DNA of 64,000 bases from Lolium rigidum (GCF_022539505.1 NC_061510.1:36481047-36545046), one strand, 5' to 3'; positions 45,151-58,311 are shown, counted from the stretch's first letter. Numbers and translations: made by a program. Notes: generated by a model from the sequence alone, not told the origin.

Positions 45151-47191
45151 AACACGAAGCATCATCGGCTCAGCCTCGCCTGCTCCAATTGTGAAATCGA
45201 GATTTTGTTCAGAATCGCAAATTTATCTAAATTAACGGATCACCGACACACTTTCATGGAGAAAGGGAGTAGGAGCAATAAAAGGTCTATGTAAACACAA
45301 GGTTGACGAAATTGAATTCTAAACTCCAATGTTTTTCCACTGTACTTACGAATTCCGGTCTAAATTCAACGCTGAAGTTGTTTGCTACATAGAGAAAAAA
45401 TGAAAAATCTTCCCGTCTAGCCCCCACCGCGGCGGTACGCTCTAGCGTCGTTTGGTGGGCGAGTGAAGGTTTGTCTACGGCGAATCTCGCTAGATTCGGT
45501 CAGTGCTAATTCTGACCTAAGTTTCTCTTAATCGGCGATGGTTGATGCTCTCGGTACGCTCTAGCAAGACTTCTCGTTTGTCTACTGCAATAAATTATAC
45601 TAGGGCAAGCTTTGTCCGGCTTCATTGAGGGACGAACGAGGACGGCGTCACGCCTTGAGCTTGTTTGAGTATTTGTAGTCATCGCTAGGTGGTACAAGGA
45701 TTTTATGTTGTAATTTTTATTACTTTTGGGGTTTGTTGTAGTGTTGTTGACCAATATGAATAGATCATTGAAATTTTCGCAAAGAAAAAGTAAGATACAA
45801 TTGTTGAAAGAGTGAGAATGTAAGCACCGGATGACACGATGATAGAAGCCGCAACCAAAGCGCCCTTTGAAGTTGTCACACCACGCTACCAGCATCCCTG
45901 ATCCCGAGTACCAAGACAACACCTCCAACAAGGGATGTGACGTCAACGATGCTACTGTCCGGACTAGCATGTTGATCCTAGGGTTTCCCTTGGAACTCCA
46001 AGGAGAGCGGATCGGGGGAACAACGACGCCCTCCATGGAGGAATGGCAACACCCGCAGGCGCCGCCGCGTCGATGCCGGACAGGCCAACAACAATTTCTC
46101 CCGTTCCCCCACCACCACACCCCTAAAAGGATCGGTTTCCGAGCAGCCTAGCGAGGATGGACATGCGGGGTTTTGGCGGGTGCAACATCTGCAGTGCCAC
46201 AGAGCACACAGACATCACAGCTGCCGCCTAGCCACCCTGCACCCACCCATCACCGAGCATGTCGCACCTCGCAACCACCATCACCTCTACCCGCTAGCAC
46301 ACGCTACCTTGGCGTGATACGCCGATGCTACATGCAGATCTGGGCCACCTGCCCACCACCAGCTCCTCCACTCCCACCCGAGACGCACGTCTGACGACTA
46401 GCACCGGCCTCTGATGTCGCCAGACCGCAGGGGAAGAACCCCTGGAGAAGCTACACCGCCCCCGACTCCGAGGTGAGGTTGAGTTTCTGGAGAGTGTGCG
46501 GGGTTGTCGAGATCATGTAGGATGAGCCCAAGGAGTTAGTCAAGGCCGGCGAGGCTGCTGACCTTGCCAATGCGGACGAGGATGGATATTATGGGAGAGT
46601 TGTGAATTTGATTAGAATTTTTTTGGCAGAAGTGATTTAGAGTTGTATTTTTCAGATTGAAAAACAGCTCCAGGGTTTAACTTAGACCGAAATTCACGAG
46701 TTCAAGATACATATTTTTTTTCTAATTAAACCGCGTGGCGGGACAAGGGATGGATGGTGTCAGGGGTGGTCCAGTGTCCTGCCGCCGTGCACCCTGTACG
46801 TGCCAGTGGGGACTCGCCCGCTCCAGAACGATCACAGGACTCGCGGCGCGGGCTTTTATTTCTGTCATCATTGGACATTGCCTGGCGTCGGACATCGCAG
46901 CTGGAGTCCCGGCACGGTACGGCCATCACCGGCCGCGACGAGCGTGCGGCTGTCCCGGATCGCGGTTGCCGCCGTCCTGCCTGCCTACCCTGCCAGCGGC
47001 GACAACGCACGCACTATGCTAGTGTAGTCGTACGGGTTTCGCAATCAACACATCTTCCTCAACGCTATGTTTCGGCTTGTACTAGGTGCAAATGAATCTA
47101 CTAGTACTCCTTTTGGACCGGCACGATAGTTTAAAACAAATTTAATATCAATTTAGACAGTAAAATATAAATTATCCGTCTATAAAATCTA
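45151..47191. other. Intergenic region, unassigned
   Basis: Two GC-rich islands (about 45870-46460 and 46735-47010) contain open frames without any domain I know or clear start context. They look like decayed retroposon or captured sequence. No gene can be supported. Confidence 0.35.
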
Positions 47192-47417
47192 CTCTCCGTT
47201 CTGATTTAGTCTATATTTTAGAAAAAAATGAGACAATTTAATGTTGCATTAATTAGTACTATTTAAATATGTGAACAACCAATATGAAATAATAATGTGC
47301 AATAAAGAGAGCTAAACAACTTCGTTTTTGGTGTTGTCGTTAACCAAAAGTTAGAATGTAGATTATTTTAGAACAATTTTTGGGACTAAAATGTAGACTT
47401 TTTCAGAACAGATAGAG
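47192..47417. mobile_element. Degenerate Stowaway-like MITE, 226 bp
   Basis: Termini CTCTCCGTTCTGATTTAGTC and GACTTTTTCAGAACAGATAG(AG) are imperfect inverted repeats with TA on both sides (47190-47191 and 47418-47419). Confidence 0.65.
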
Positions 47418-47419
47418 TA

Positions 47420-48060
47420 TACCATTAGATTCATATTTGCAAAAGGTTTTTCATGATATAATTGTTATGACATAAATTTTATAGTATTTTATTGACTTAG
47501 AAAATGTTCGATACAGTTTTTTGCTTACCCCATTCATCAGTGTTAAATAGCGCCGTAACACAAGCTTCATAGCTCATTCTCGTACAACCTCCAAAGGACT
47601 CAACGTTATCCAGATACAGATGTATCTACATGCTAGTCACTCGTTTCCGCATGAAGGGAGTAGTAATTACCAAAGAGAAAATGTTATGTGCATCTTTGTT
47701 GCTCCAGTGAAAAATGAACTAACCAAATAGTTGTTCCATCCCATAGTTCCCATGCTGAATCACATAAACGTAAGGTCCAGGCATCATATGAACCACATAA
47801 AGCAGACATGCAACAATACGGGGGCAACATCACCGATTCCTTCTATTCTCATGCTCAACAAGTAACAGATTCATGTCAAGACACACAACAAAAGGGCCTT
47901 AAGTCATACATTAATAATACGACAACTCTGGCAATCTGAGCATACATCTTCACATACTATAGGGGAAGATGATGCCGGTTCAGGACAAATATGTGACGCT
48001 GTCAGAATGGCGACCCTGAAACTCACTCTAAAGCCTCACTCACGCCTCCAGGTGACCACC
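47420..48060 (-). other. 3' UTR and downstream region of the MKK gene
   Basis: AT-rich sequence. The portion next to the stop codon is presumed 3' UTR. No other feature recognised. Confidence 0.45.
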
Positions 48061-51000
48061 TTACTCGGGCACATTCATAGGCGGTTCCAGGCTCTCGACG
48101 AGGATCTTTAGGTCTAGATCCTGGCCCTCAAACTTCTTGATGAAAGGATGGTTCTGCAGGAACATGAACAGCAATTCAGAACAAAGTTAAGTCAACAATG
48201 GTATCACAGTTGGACAGTTCTACAAAAAAAAAACTTGTTATGAAGTAAACAGGGAATGCTGACCAAGAGTTCTGAAGCAGACTTCCGTTCTGCAGGATCC
48301 TTCTGTATGCTGCAAAGCAATAGAGCAATATGAGAAAAAGGATTTCCTCTAGAAAAATAGCAAAATGTAATGAAACTACAGTATGATATACACTAACAGC
48401 ACGTATCTCTATCTCTCTAGAGATACGCAGGCAGAAATCATCAGTTGCATTCAAAATGTGCAGATTACCATAGGAAAAGATGAAGCAATAAAACATACAA
48501 TCAGTGAACTGAATTGGCTTCAAAAGAAAGGAAGTTCTAAAGGAATATCTGAATGGTAGACGTGACAACACAGCCAAGTGCTGCAGGTCAAACATGATGT
48601 GAGGACTGGAGTGAAAACAGAGTCGCGGAGTAAATACATATAAGTCTACTACTGTATCAGTTAGTCACAACTTCACAGTGACAGTTCTGTCTATCTGGGA
48701 AACAATTTACATATTGACATAGCTGACTTAAATTAATAAGCACATTTTTCCATCAAACGTGACCATTAGGATTGTTAGACGATCAATAACTCAAACTGCA
48801 GATTAGTTAAACTTATAGTTTCAAGTAACAATTCAAGCAGCACGGGCACAGGATGACCAGCTCCTGCCTGCTCTTACCCGCTGCGTCTGAAAGGGAGAAA
48901 CGGGATACTACAAAGCAGGAGATGCGGGTTCCACGGTACCCAGTCAATCTACTCTAAGCATGTCAGCATGTACAACCAGCCAGAGATTGGAGGGGGCCAC
49001 ATCATGCATGCAGCTGCCAGGGTCGCCCCATCTAGCTAGCTACTGCATGCCTCGTGGTATAATCGAGGAAAAGTAGGCGCAGCCGCTTATCCTGCCAGCG
49101 TTAAGCAGGATCGAACTAATGAGATAACTGGGTTTGGCTGGTGGGACAGGAGGCAGGCCCGTCCCACTTTCATCGTTAGTTTTAATAAGGGTGAACTAAT
49201 GGGATAACTTGGTTTGGTTTGGCTGGTGGGACAGGAGTAAAAAAACACCTACTTAATTATGGTTTGATTAAAAGATGGTTTTTAGTGGCAGGTTGCCCTG
49301 ACCTAGAGTAGCTGCTGTTGCCTAGAGATGCAAAGCCAATACGTTTGGGAGGGCTGTAATTTCTTGGGCCGTAGTCAAATGTAAAAAAGTCTATAAGACC
49401 ATTGATTCATATGTTTGCTGTTAAAAAAAAAAAGACCTTTGCAAAATATGGAGACCTGTGGATTTCACTAGTTTTTTTTTTTTATAGAACACTGCAGATT
49501 AAAGAAGAGGTGTTCTCTACAATTAATGATGCTCAAACGACCACACTAAAACAGTCCTATTCAAAAAGACACTTGTTCAAAGGGAGAATAATACTTTAAT
49601 AGACAAAACACACTTGTGCAAAAGGGAAAATAATAATACGTAATAGACAAAGTCCACAAGTTGTGAGAAATGAGGAAGCAGGTACTCCCTGCGCCCTAAA
49701 CTGTAAGGCACACTTTATTTTGCACGATATTTGATGCATGACTTTGACCACTAATGTGTACAGGACTATATGGATAGAGAATGCATAAATGGTATCATTG
49801 CATTCGTCTTGCAAAATTCTTTCATTTCATATATCTTTATAGTAATTTTGTGGAGATATTATAAAACAGTCCTATTCAAAAACACGCTTGTTCAATGGGA
49901 GAATAATGCTTAAATAGACAAAACACACTTGTTCAAAAGGGAAAATAATAATACTTAATAGACAAAGTCCAGAAGTTGTGACAAATGAGGAAGCAGGTAC
50001 TCCCTCCGTCCTAAAATGTAAGGCACACTTTATGTTGCACGATATTTGAGGAATGACTTTGGCCACTAATATGTACATAATTATATGGATAGCAAATGCA
50101 TCAATGGTATCATTGCATTCGTCTTGCAAAATTCTTTCACATATATCTTTATACTAATTTTGTGGACATATTATAAGTACAAAGTATAGTCAAAGTTGTA
50201 AGTTGTTGGCCAGCAAAAATCAAGGCGTCCTCACATTTTGGGACAGAGGGTGCACATCTTAAAACAAGTTAGCCTTACCAACAATAATATATTTGCGGTT
50301 TGAGTGTTCCTAGGTTTCTTTGAAGGACAAGCAAAAAAAGTAAGAACTTTGGGAAACAGGGCAAGAAGTTCGTTCAAATTTACTACTACTGAGCAAGAAG
50401 ATAAGCAGGAATGCAGTAAGTGAGCTAGTTTCATGTGTAATTTCGGAGAATTCTGTGTAACATACCAGGAAGAGATGAATGAGCAGAATTCTGGTGAGAA
50501 CTGATCTGCAGGTGCAGAAGGTGGTGGCTGGTCAACAATTGCTTCTAATAGTTCATAGAAGCTCAACCAACCATCTCCTTCTGGAGGAATATAGGGGAAG
50601 CGGCCAATGGCACATTCAAGTATTACTAAGCCCAAACTCCATACATCACTCTTGTAGTCATAGGAGCTGCCACTAATCCGCTCAGGCTGCACAAGGAAGA
50701 AAAGTAGAAAACTATGACAACAAATTTATGTGCCCCAGATAACCATTATGACCATAAAACAGTCAGAAGACAGAGTAGATATTTTTACATACCGCCATGT
50801 AGTTGTAGGTTCCAACAAATGTATCACGCTGACCTATTGAACTTGCTAGCACTGCACTTACGCCAAAATCGGTGATCTTTACTTCACCTTTATGGTTGAC
50901 TAACAAGTTAGATGGCTTTATGTCCCTGTGAATTACATGCCTTTCATGATGAAGATATAACAGACCCTCCAAAACCTGATTATTAAGACACTATTGATGT

Positions 51001-54000
51001 TAGATGTGCCAGATTATAGCTTCAAACTTCCAACAGATGACACAAGTTAAGACTAATCTGAATACAGAAGTTCAAAGCAGAAACCATAGGCCACGCATAT
51101 GCATACCTGCTTGCAAAGTACTGCGAGGTATGGCTCCAGAATGGTTTTAACTTGTTTAATTATGTCTGCAAGAGATCCACGATCCATGTATTCCAGAACA
51201 AGATATATTACACCATTGTGGTAAAAAGATTGATGGCAAGAAACTATATGTGGGCTCTGCGTTGCTTGATTTATTTTGAGCTCCTGTACTATTTGTTTGC
51301 GAACTGCCTCCTGAATGTTCATTTGAATGCCCTATGAAGGAATTGCGGTAGTCAATTAACTGATAGATCATATGGACGACAATATGCCACAGCAGTACAA
51401 CAGAAGGAAAAAATGCTTGAAAATGTTTTATCACCTGAATAACATTGCTTAATCTATTCTCATTCATTAGCATCAGTTCTCATTAAAATTAGAGTTTCAT
51501 ACAGATTTTGCAGGTCAAGGTCAGCCAGTGCAAGATGTTTTCGCCACAAATCATTTTAATGGTGTGCATCTCTGTGAATTTGATTGAATATACTGCAATG
51601 CAATTACAAAGCTGACAAAACAAAACAACTGTAGAATAATCTGATTTGTTATAATAACACATAACATGTAATGAATCTGTTCAAACAGATATGAACAGAT
51701 TGGTTTTCATGTCAACAAACATAAAATAGATAAACAGTACAATAAAGAAAATTAGCAGTCTACTGCAACTTCAAAAGAAAAAAATCCATCTTACGCATTC
51801 GTGTGGCCCACTAGATAAACTTAGTGTATGGTTACCTTCAAGGCATAAAATGTGCCCACCCACTTGTGCTGCACGAGTTGGACGACCCCACCACTTCCCT
51901 TACCGATGACCTGAATCATCTCTAGGTCATCCATTGATAACTGTACATCTTCCACCTTCATGTTTGTTGACTGCTGGGGAAAATAAACAAATCAAGATGC
52001 AATCAGAATTTAGAAACAACTTGATACTTATCCAAATGATAGCAAACACAAACTGAAGAGCAACATATCCTTTTTGAAGTTCAAGTTAAATTGAAGAACC
52101 TTTGGGGACAAGATACCCCATTCCCACTAATTGTAAATATCCAATTGGTGACATTTTGTAACCAATAACAAGCAACCTAGTACATAATTTCAATCCTAGG
52201 CATAGAAGATTCACATCTACCCAAGATAATCATGAAACCAAAATTGAGAAATATAGACTATGGATAAAATGCCTGCCAAGTTTGAACTATAAGGATAGCA
52301 CTGCAGTCCATAAATCAGTAGCTTTGGTCAATAAAAGTAGCTCGTGCTGCAAATTAAGCAGACAACTGACTGCTTAAGTCAGAACATATGCTAGCATTCA
52401 ACTGTGGTGGCATTCTTCACTTCTGTTTACCTAAAACCTTGGTCCAGGCCTCCCTCCTCCATGCTGACGTGAGGTTGCTCCAGTGGCACTTCCTCTGGTC
52501 AGATCCGAACTCCATATTTCCATAGCAGTTCACCCAGTCTCCTACCCAAGTAATCTTTGGGCCTTGGCCAGTTCCACATCGTTCCCCCACACAGGAAACC
52601 CTAACCAGAGGAAGAGACCCCGAGGGGGAAGAAACTGCTCAAAGAGCTACTCTGCTGGCGCAGGAGCCGCCCATTGATGAATTCATGTAGATGGATGCGC
52701 GGCCTTGGCCAGCTCAAGGGGCCTTGACAAGCTCATTCTGCTAGTGCTGGCGCAGGAGAGCTCAAGCTCAATTCTTAGCCTAAACTGCCAATTTTATATA
52801 GCATGTTTTTCTTTGAATTCTTGTTGAAGCTATCGGAGGCTTGATCTTTTACTGTGATCCTTTTTGTGTCTACACTCTACACATATTTCTGATGTACTTT
52901 TGTTTCTTCAAAACAAGAGGTACTACCTCTGTCCATAAATAGATGCCAAAAGTTTGTCTAAATTTGAATGTATCTAGTCACGATTTAGTGTATAGATACA
53001 TTCGAATTTGAATAAATATTTGGCATCTATTTATGGACGGAGGGAGTAATACATAAATTAAATGGTTGTCTTTCATTGCTGGTGGTCTTTTAGACTTAAT
53101 CAAAGAGGTTTGTGGCTTACCTCTGAGGAAACGGAGATGGATACGTAGGTTCCTGGTTAAGTAATTATGAACGATTGATTTTTATATGTTATTTAATATG
53201 TCCAAATGTGTTCATGTTGTATTGTACTCCGTGCGGTGACATGAGTACAATCACAAATCTTATCAAATATTTTGTCGGTACCCCCTGGTTGATTGAAGCA
53301 ATAGACCCTCTGAGTGCACTGAATCAGTGGCACACACATCAATACCCCTTTCTGAATGCATACCAAGGAACGATCGAAGTAAAAGACAAACAAAACCAAT
53401 TGGACGGATAAACAAACAATAGAAGTAGTCATTGGTAAATACTGAACCAAGAACTCACATTTTCATCTCCATTTTCCTCTGAGATAAGCTGCAAACCTCT
53501 TTGATTAAGTCGCAGTTCACCATCCTTGAATGTACCACTCGCCGTCCTAAAAGACCACAGACGAAAAGAAAATTATTTCAGTTTACACATTACTTCTGAG
53601 AATAATCATCGAGTCCACAATCAAACTTAAACATTAAAATGCATGATCTTGAACCGCAAATATATCATAGAAAACAATCAAGTGTCAACATACAGATTGC
53701 AGAGTCAGCTCAGAAACTGAAACCATACAAATTTCTAAGTAAAGATGTGGATTTGAATGCTTTAGTCAAAAATACAAATTGCAGAGTCAGCTCAGCAACT
53801 CAAATCATACCAGTTGTTGCAATATAAGTAGTAGACTTAAATACTTTCCAAATAAAGCTACGCTTCAGCAACCCACTAATGGCTACCGAGCTCCACCACA
53901 GTTCACAATTAAAAACAACAAATCAAACATACATACGTATAAAACAACTCTATCCATCTGGGTCTAACAAAACAATATCTCACACTTTTAGACATATAGC

Positions 54001-54139
54001 TCAAACCTTCGGTGGCATAAGGGGGAAACGCAAGGTATACAAAAATCAGGATCGAGGAGACCTACAGGAACTTATCGACGGGCGTCTCCTGCGCCGGCAC
54101 GTCGAGCTTGAGGTCCTTGAGCGCTTTCTTCCCCCTCAT
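48061..54139 (-). CDS. MKK1: MAP kinase kinase, group A (MKK1 type), eight exons, 355 aa
   Basis: Dual-specificity kinase that phosphorylates the TxY loop of MAP kinases in stress and defence signalling. Exons on the minus strand: 54066-54139, 53459-53546, 51836-51973, 51107-51331, 50793-50975, 50466-50686, 48264-48309, 48061-48153; they total 1068 nt, giving 355 aa, the length I expect for rice MKK1. The N-terminal docking site is [15 protein letters not shown]-loop [11 protein letters not shown] (77-87), catalytic Lys100 (FYALK), HRDIKPSN with Asp193, DFG at 211-213, plant activation motif Ser221-x5-Thr227, then GTYNYMAPERI. The C-terminus is [13 protein letters not shown]. The exon 3 acceptor could also lie 3 nt downstream (one Gln fewer). 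All introns are GT..AG. The symbol follows closest resemblance to group-A MKK1; orthology was not tested. Confidence 0.93.
49551..50180. repeat. Direct tandem duplication, 315 bp, in MKK intron 7
   Basis: The segment starting ACAGTCCTATTCAAAAA at 49551 recurs at 49866 (period 315) with about 90% identity by eye. The duplicated unit includes the left part of the Stowaway MITE, so duplication followed MITE insertion. Confidence 0.88.
50000..50250. mobile_element. Stowaway MITE, about 250 bp, in MKK intron 7
   Basis: Left terminus CTCCCTCCGTCCTAAAATGT; right terminus ACATTTTGGGACAGAGGG. The first tandem copy (from about 49685) holds only its left part. Confidence 0.75.
52923..53046. mobile_element. 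Palindromic Stowaway MITE, 124 bp, in MKK intron 2
   Basis: Starts CTACCTCTGTCCATAAATAG, ends CTATTTATGGACGGAGGGAG, TA on both sides. The two halves are near-complete complements, so the transcript folds into a hairpin. Confidence 0.92.
53082..53172 (+). repeat. Inverted, internally deleted copy of MKK exon 2
   Basis: The plus strand reads GTGGTCTTTTAG, then ACTTAATCAAAGAGGTTTG and CTCTGAGGAAACGGAGATGG. The minus strand of exon 2 with its acceptor (53459-53558) has the same words, with about 33 nt of the 5' exon missing from the copy. Similarity runs on into the donor flank. It lies 290 bp from the exon in the same intron, in inverted orientation. Confidence 0.85.
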
Positions 54140-54840
54140 GGTCCCTTCCCCCGGTTAGGGTTTATCTAGCGGGAGACGGGCAGAACTGGTCAAAAGACCG
54201 AAGTAGGTTAGGGATCGGATGAACTGCTACGAAGATACGGATTTCGGAGCAGGCCGGATATGCTCACCGGGGGCACGGCAGACGGACTGGGGAGGAGGAG
54301 CCGGAGCGTTGGTGTAAAGGCGCGATCTTGGGTCGATAAAACCGGAAATAGCAGCGCGGTTGGTCAAAATGGAGGCACGTGCGGCGACTTGGGGTGGACT
54401 GACAGCGGCCGCGCTGCAAGTTGCTCGCGCCGCTCGGCCGTTGCTCTCGCCGGGAGATGAATCGAGCTCTCCCTCCGGGTCGACGCCGAAGATCCCGACG
54501 GCGACGGCTTGGGATGGGGGTCGGCGAATGCGCGGATCTGGGGTCGGGGGCGGCGAGCGGAGTGGCGGCAAGGGACGGCGTGGGGCGGCGAGGGGGCGGC
54601 GCTGGTCGGCCGGCGAGGGGCGTGCGGTGGGGAGAGGCGGCTGGCGAGCGACGGGAAGGGGCTGCGAAGGAAGCAGGAGGGCTCTCCTCCTGCGTGGTCA
54701 CTGGTCGGTCGTCAGTGGTCACTCTCAGCTCTTCAAGGCAGGCTGCTAAGTAGAAAAGGAACCATCGTTAACAATGGCCCAGCCTAGTTTAAAGCCCTGC
54801 CTGAAGCAAACAGTCGAGCAGCTTGGTGTTGGGCTGTGAT
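54140..54840 (-). promoter_or_regulatory. 5' UTR and GC-rich promoter of the MKK gene
   Basis: CpG-dense sequence directly upstream of the MKK start codon. Open frames on both strands here have Arg/Pro/Ser-rich composition typical of GC islands, and none is supported as a gene. Confidence 0.5.
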
Positions 54841-54849
54841 GGAGGAAGT

Positions 54850-55525
54850 GCAAGTCATGCCGGAGTCATCACAAAAGATGTGAATAGATAGATAACTGGC
54901 TTCGAATCCGTTTTAATGTATCCATATCCGATACTGAAGAATCCAATGGTAAGGATATCTGATTTTGATCTTTAAGTGGTACTCCGGATACGGTACAAAA
55001 TATAGCATGCGGATATGAATTATCTAAAATTTAATTAGGATTATCTTAATATTTTAAATCGGATAATCTGATTTCTGAGACAAAAGCCAAGGCTAATCTG
55101 ACGAAGATAATAGTTATTGACTTAACAAATTAGTTTGGCAAGCATATAATAACTCTAAATTTCTACTACCACTGGTAGACTGATGGTTCAATTATTTAGC
55201 TTTTATTTATACTATCTCATCAATGCTTGAGATTTAGCCTAAATTGTGTATGTGTTTTCTTAACTAATTGACTCCCACAAGGCAGAAAGTTTACACCCCC
55301 TCGTCACAAAGTTTGCAAGAACTAGAACTATCTACGGATGAGCATATATATATATACGACTATGTTTTGTTTCCTGTCCGAGTTCCGATTCAAATCCGTA
55401 GTTTGATATATCCGCCTCGAATCCGCAACCGGTCAATATCCGCTTCGATCTGAATCCGAGAAAAAAGTATGGTAAAGGATATGATATGAGCAAAATCTGA
55501 TCCGATCCATTTACACCGGGAGTAC
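54850..55525. mobile_element. Possible non-autonomous hAT-like element
   Basis: The ends are rich in ATCCG/CGGAT words (GAATCCG, ATATCCG, CGGATATG, AATCCGAG), and the right edge GATCCGATCCATTTACACC complements to GGTGTAAATGGATCGGATC, a form common at plant hAT ends. No clean 8-bp duplication found. Confidence 0.4.
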
Positions 55526-55954
55526 TGGCAAGGAGCAGCACAACAACAAATTACAATGGTTTGTGTTTGTCTATTTTACTTTCAGTTTATTCCTAATTAT
55601 TTGAATTGTGTAATCTTCCATTATGGAGATTGGTAACGGCTTAAAGCAATTTGATTGTAATTCAATTCATTGTGATTATAAGTAGAAAGTTCATATTCTT
55701 TAGCCATTGATAAACAATTTGTCGGACAAGTTTGTCAGATAGGACTCGACACAATTGCCACAAAATATACAAACTCCAAAATCAATACTAGATACCCGAA
55801 ATACACATGCCACCACGGTATAAAGAGTTTTTGTGTACATAATTAGATAGTGTGTTTTCCTATGTATGTTCATTTTTAGATTATTGTGTACATAAATTAG
55901 ATAGTGTGTTTGGTAGTTTAATTGCTTCATTGATTTATTCATAGACCATGGATA
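55526..55954. other. AT-rich spacer with a short duplication
   Basis: TTGTGTACATAA(A)TTAGATAGTGTGTTT occurs twice, at about 55831-55857 and 55884-55910. Otherwise nothing recognised. Confidence 0.5.
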
Positions 55955-56720
55955 GATGAGTGGATGATCCAAGATATGATGGAAGAGGAAGCCAATGCCG
56001 TCATCAACGAAGATGAACACTTGAGAAACGTCTCTTACAGGGTTTACAAGCGGAGCTAAATGCCACACCCAAACATGGAGGCTCGAAGTTAGGGAGAAAG
56101 AAGACCAAGACAAGTCAGAGGATGGAGGATCATTGCATGTTATACGCCGACTATTTTTATGACCCGCCAACACATGCCCCAAATGATTTGTGGCAGCGCT
56201 TTAGGATGAACAAAAAGTTGTTCGTGTGAGGAAGTATGAAAATTGCACTGAAATGTTTGGTTTTTCATATATTTATAAAGTGTGGCAGGTTATGGACTTG
56301 GTACACTTTTTTAGGCATGCATGGAGGGACTCACGGTGATATCAACATGTTGCAGCGAGTTCCTATGTTCGTGAAACTTGCTGAACGCCATGCTCCGAAA
56401 CGCACCTATGAGATCACTATCCACCAATACACCAAACGGTGAAATGGTACTACCTAACCGATGCCATCTATCTAAAATGGTCAACATTTATGAAGACAAA
56501 CCCATCCCCTCTATGTCAGAAAAAATCTTGGTTTGCTTAGTGCCAAGGAAGTTGCAGTAAGGATGTCGATTAAACATTTACTGTGCTCCAACCTCATTTT
56601 GCTATTGTTCGAAGCCTTAATTTTACTTGTTCAACAGATTAGAGGTGGGAGATCGTGAATGCTTGTGTGATAACACGGAACATGATCATCGAGAGTGAAC
56701 GTCTGCTTTAATGATTTGTG
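55955..56720 (+). pseudogene. PIF/Harbinger transposase relic
   Basis: Plus-strand pieces in several frames: LYADYFYDPPTHAPNDFWQR and FRMNKKLF (N-terminal helical region), THGDINMLQRVPMF, YYLTDAIYLKWSTFMKTNP, and RFAIV-like FAIVRSLN near 56600, then NACVITRNMIIESE. The order matches the HARBI1-type nuclease with a large central deletion and many stops. A terminus-like GGCTAGAGATGCTTTAA at about 57178-57194 may be its right end. Confidence 0.75.
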
Positions 56721-57199
56721 ATTGTCCGTATGGCAGTCAGGGCTATTTTGCCCAAGTTGATCAGTAGGGTGCCAGACGAGCTTGCTGGTTCCTTAGGTGC
56801 ATGTGGGATCGGTGCAAAAGTTGTTATTTCTTATCTGCAAAATAATCAATATTATATAGAGTTTGTGGGCGCTCGAAGAATATACCGTCTGATTTTTTAT
56901 CTAGTTGTACTTGTCAAAATTATATTTAATTGAAATTGTATGAAATTCTATTTATATTTTCAGTTGTTGTAATAATACTTACTTATGTGTTGAAAACTAT
57001 GCAACATTGTTAAAAGTATGGTTATATTTGCAAAAAAAAAATAGAAAATAATCTATGTGTCAACGTCTTATTGAAAGATTGACCGGTTCACCCAGCTCTC
57101 CCAATATGGGGGCAACTAGTGCTGACGCTCCTATAGCACCCATTTAACGCTACTACCTAACGGTGTATTGAGGGTGCGGCTAGAGATGCTTTAAACCAT

Positions 57200-58288
57200 A
57201 GAGATATCGTTGGTCCTAATTAATCTACATAAGCGCCTCGGCCAGCACCTACTTATTGTCATCTTTAAGCTGGGTTTCATTGTCGACTCATTCTCATGTC
57301 GCCTCTACCACTGAATCACCAACGATGGTTTTGATTTATTCCGGTAGTTGTGTTCTAGGTAGGACGATTACATCGTGTGACATGCGGTCGCAGCTGGAGG
57401 TATCAACATCCAAGAAATTGCCCTACAACAGGTCAACAGCCTTCTCTTCCTACAAGTTAATTTAATTTATGGTCAGTGCGCCGGCCGCGGTCGTCGCCGT
57501 TGATCAAAGCTACTGTAGAAGTAATACTCGAAATTACCAAGTGGAGATTATTATTGCAGAAGGGGTGCAGATCCGATATGCCCTGGTCAAGTGGCGATGC
57601 ATGGCGCTTCGCTCACGGACACAGCTGCTTCCGTATTCCGTAGCCTCGATTCGTACGTACTAGGTCATCAAAACGCGGCACCGGCGCGACTTTGCGGTAC
57701 CGATCGACGCTAGGTACGTACGTACGCCACCGGCCGGCGGCGGCCCGCGGTGAGGCGCGCGTGGCAGCTGGGGTGCACCTACGCCGTGGATTGATTCGGA
57801 CGTGCCGCCACCGGGGAGGGGAATTTTTGGTTGGGAAGAAGCAGGGAAGAAGAAGGTTGCCTCGCTTCCAGAGTGCCTGCCGCTGCCGACTAGGCTTTGC
57901 TGACCGTTGACCACTCGCCGTCACTGGTCGCTGCGGCGTCCGAGCTAGCTAGGGTCGCGCCGGTTCCATTTCCACTTCTACCTACGTACACCATCGATTC
58001 TATCTCTAACCTACTACAAGCTCTGTGTATGGGGCCGGCCCACCTGCCATCGACCTGGACGGACTCCATACTAGGTAGGCGCTGGACGAATGAACCGAAA
58101 TGGATTGACTTCGGATCTACTCACGCACGCACACATTCCTCTTCTACACGGCAACCCACCCACACGACGGCTGCCGTGAGAGGCAGCCACAGACTTTAAT
58201 TACCGCGGTTTTTCTTCTCTATCAGCTGGAGTAGTTTTCCGCTAACCCATTTCAGCGGGCACATACGCCGTGTGTGTGACTGTGTTCT
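57200..58288. other. Intergenic region with a GC-rich island
   Basis: A GC-rich island at about 57660-57960 has overlapping frames without recognisable domains. No gene supported. Confidence 0.35.
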
Positions 58289-58311
58289 AGTCACTACGGG
58301 AGAGATGCAGT

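Noticed and set aside
45867..46151. 94-codon plus-strand frame in a GC island
   Set aside because: Low-complexity ending, no recognised family; could be retroposon debris but not supportable as a gene.
54227..54787. Overlapping frames of 90-150 codons upstream of the MKK gene
   Set aside because: GC-island artefacts in the promoter/5' UTR; Arg/Pro/Ser composition and no conserved motif.
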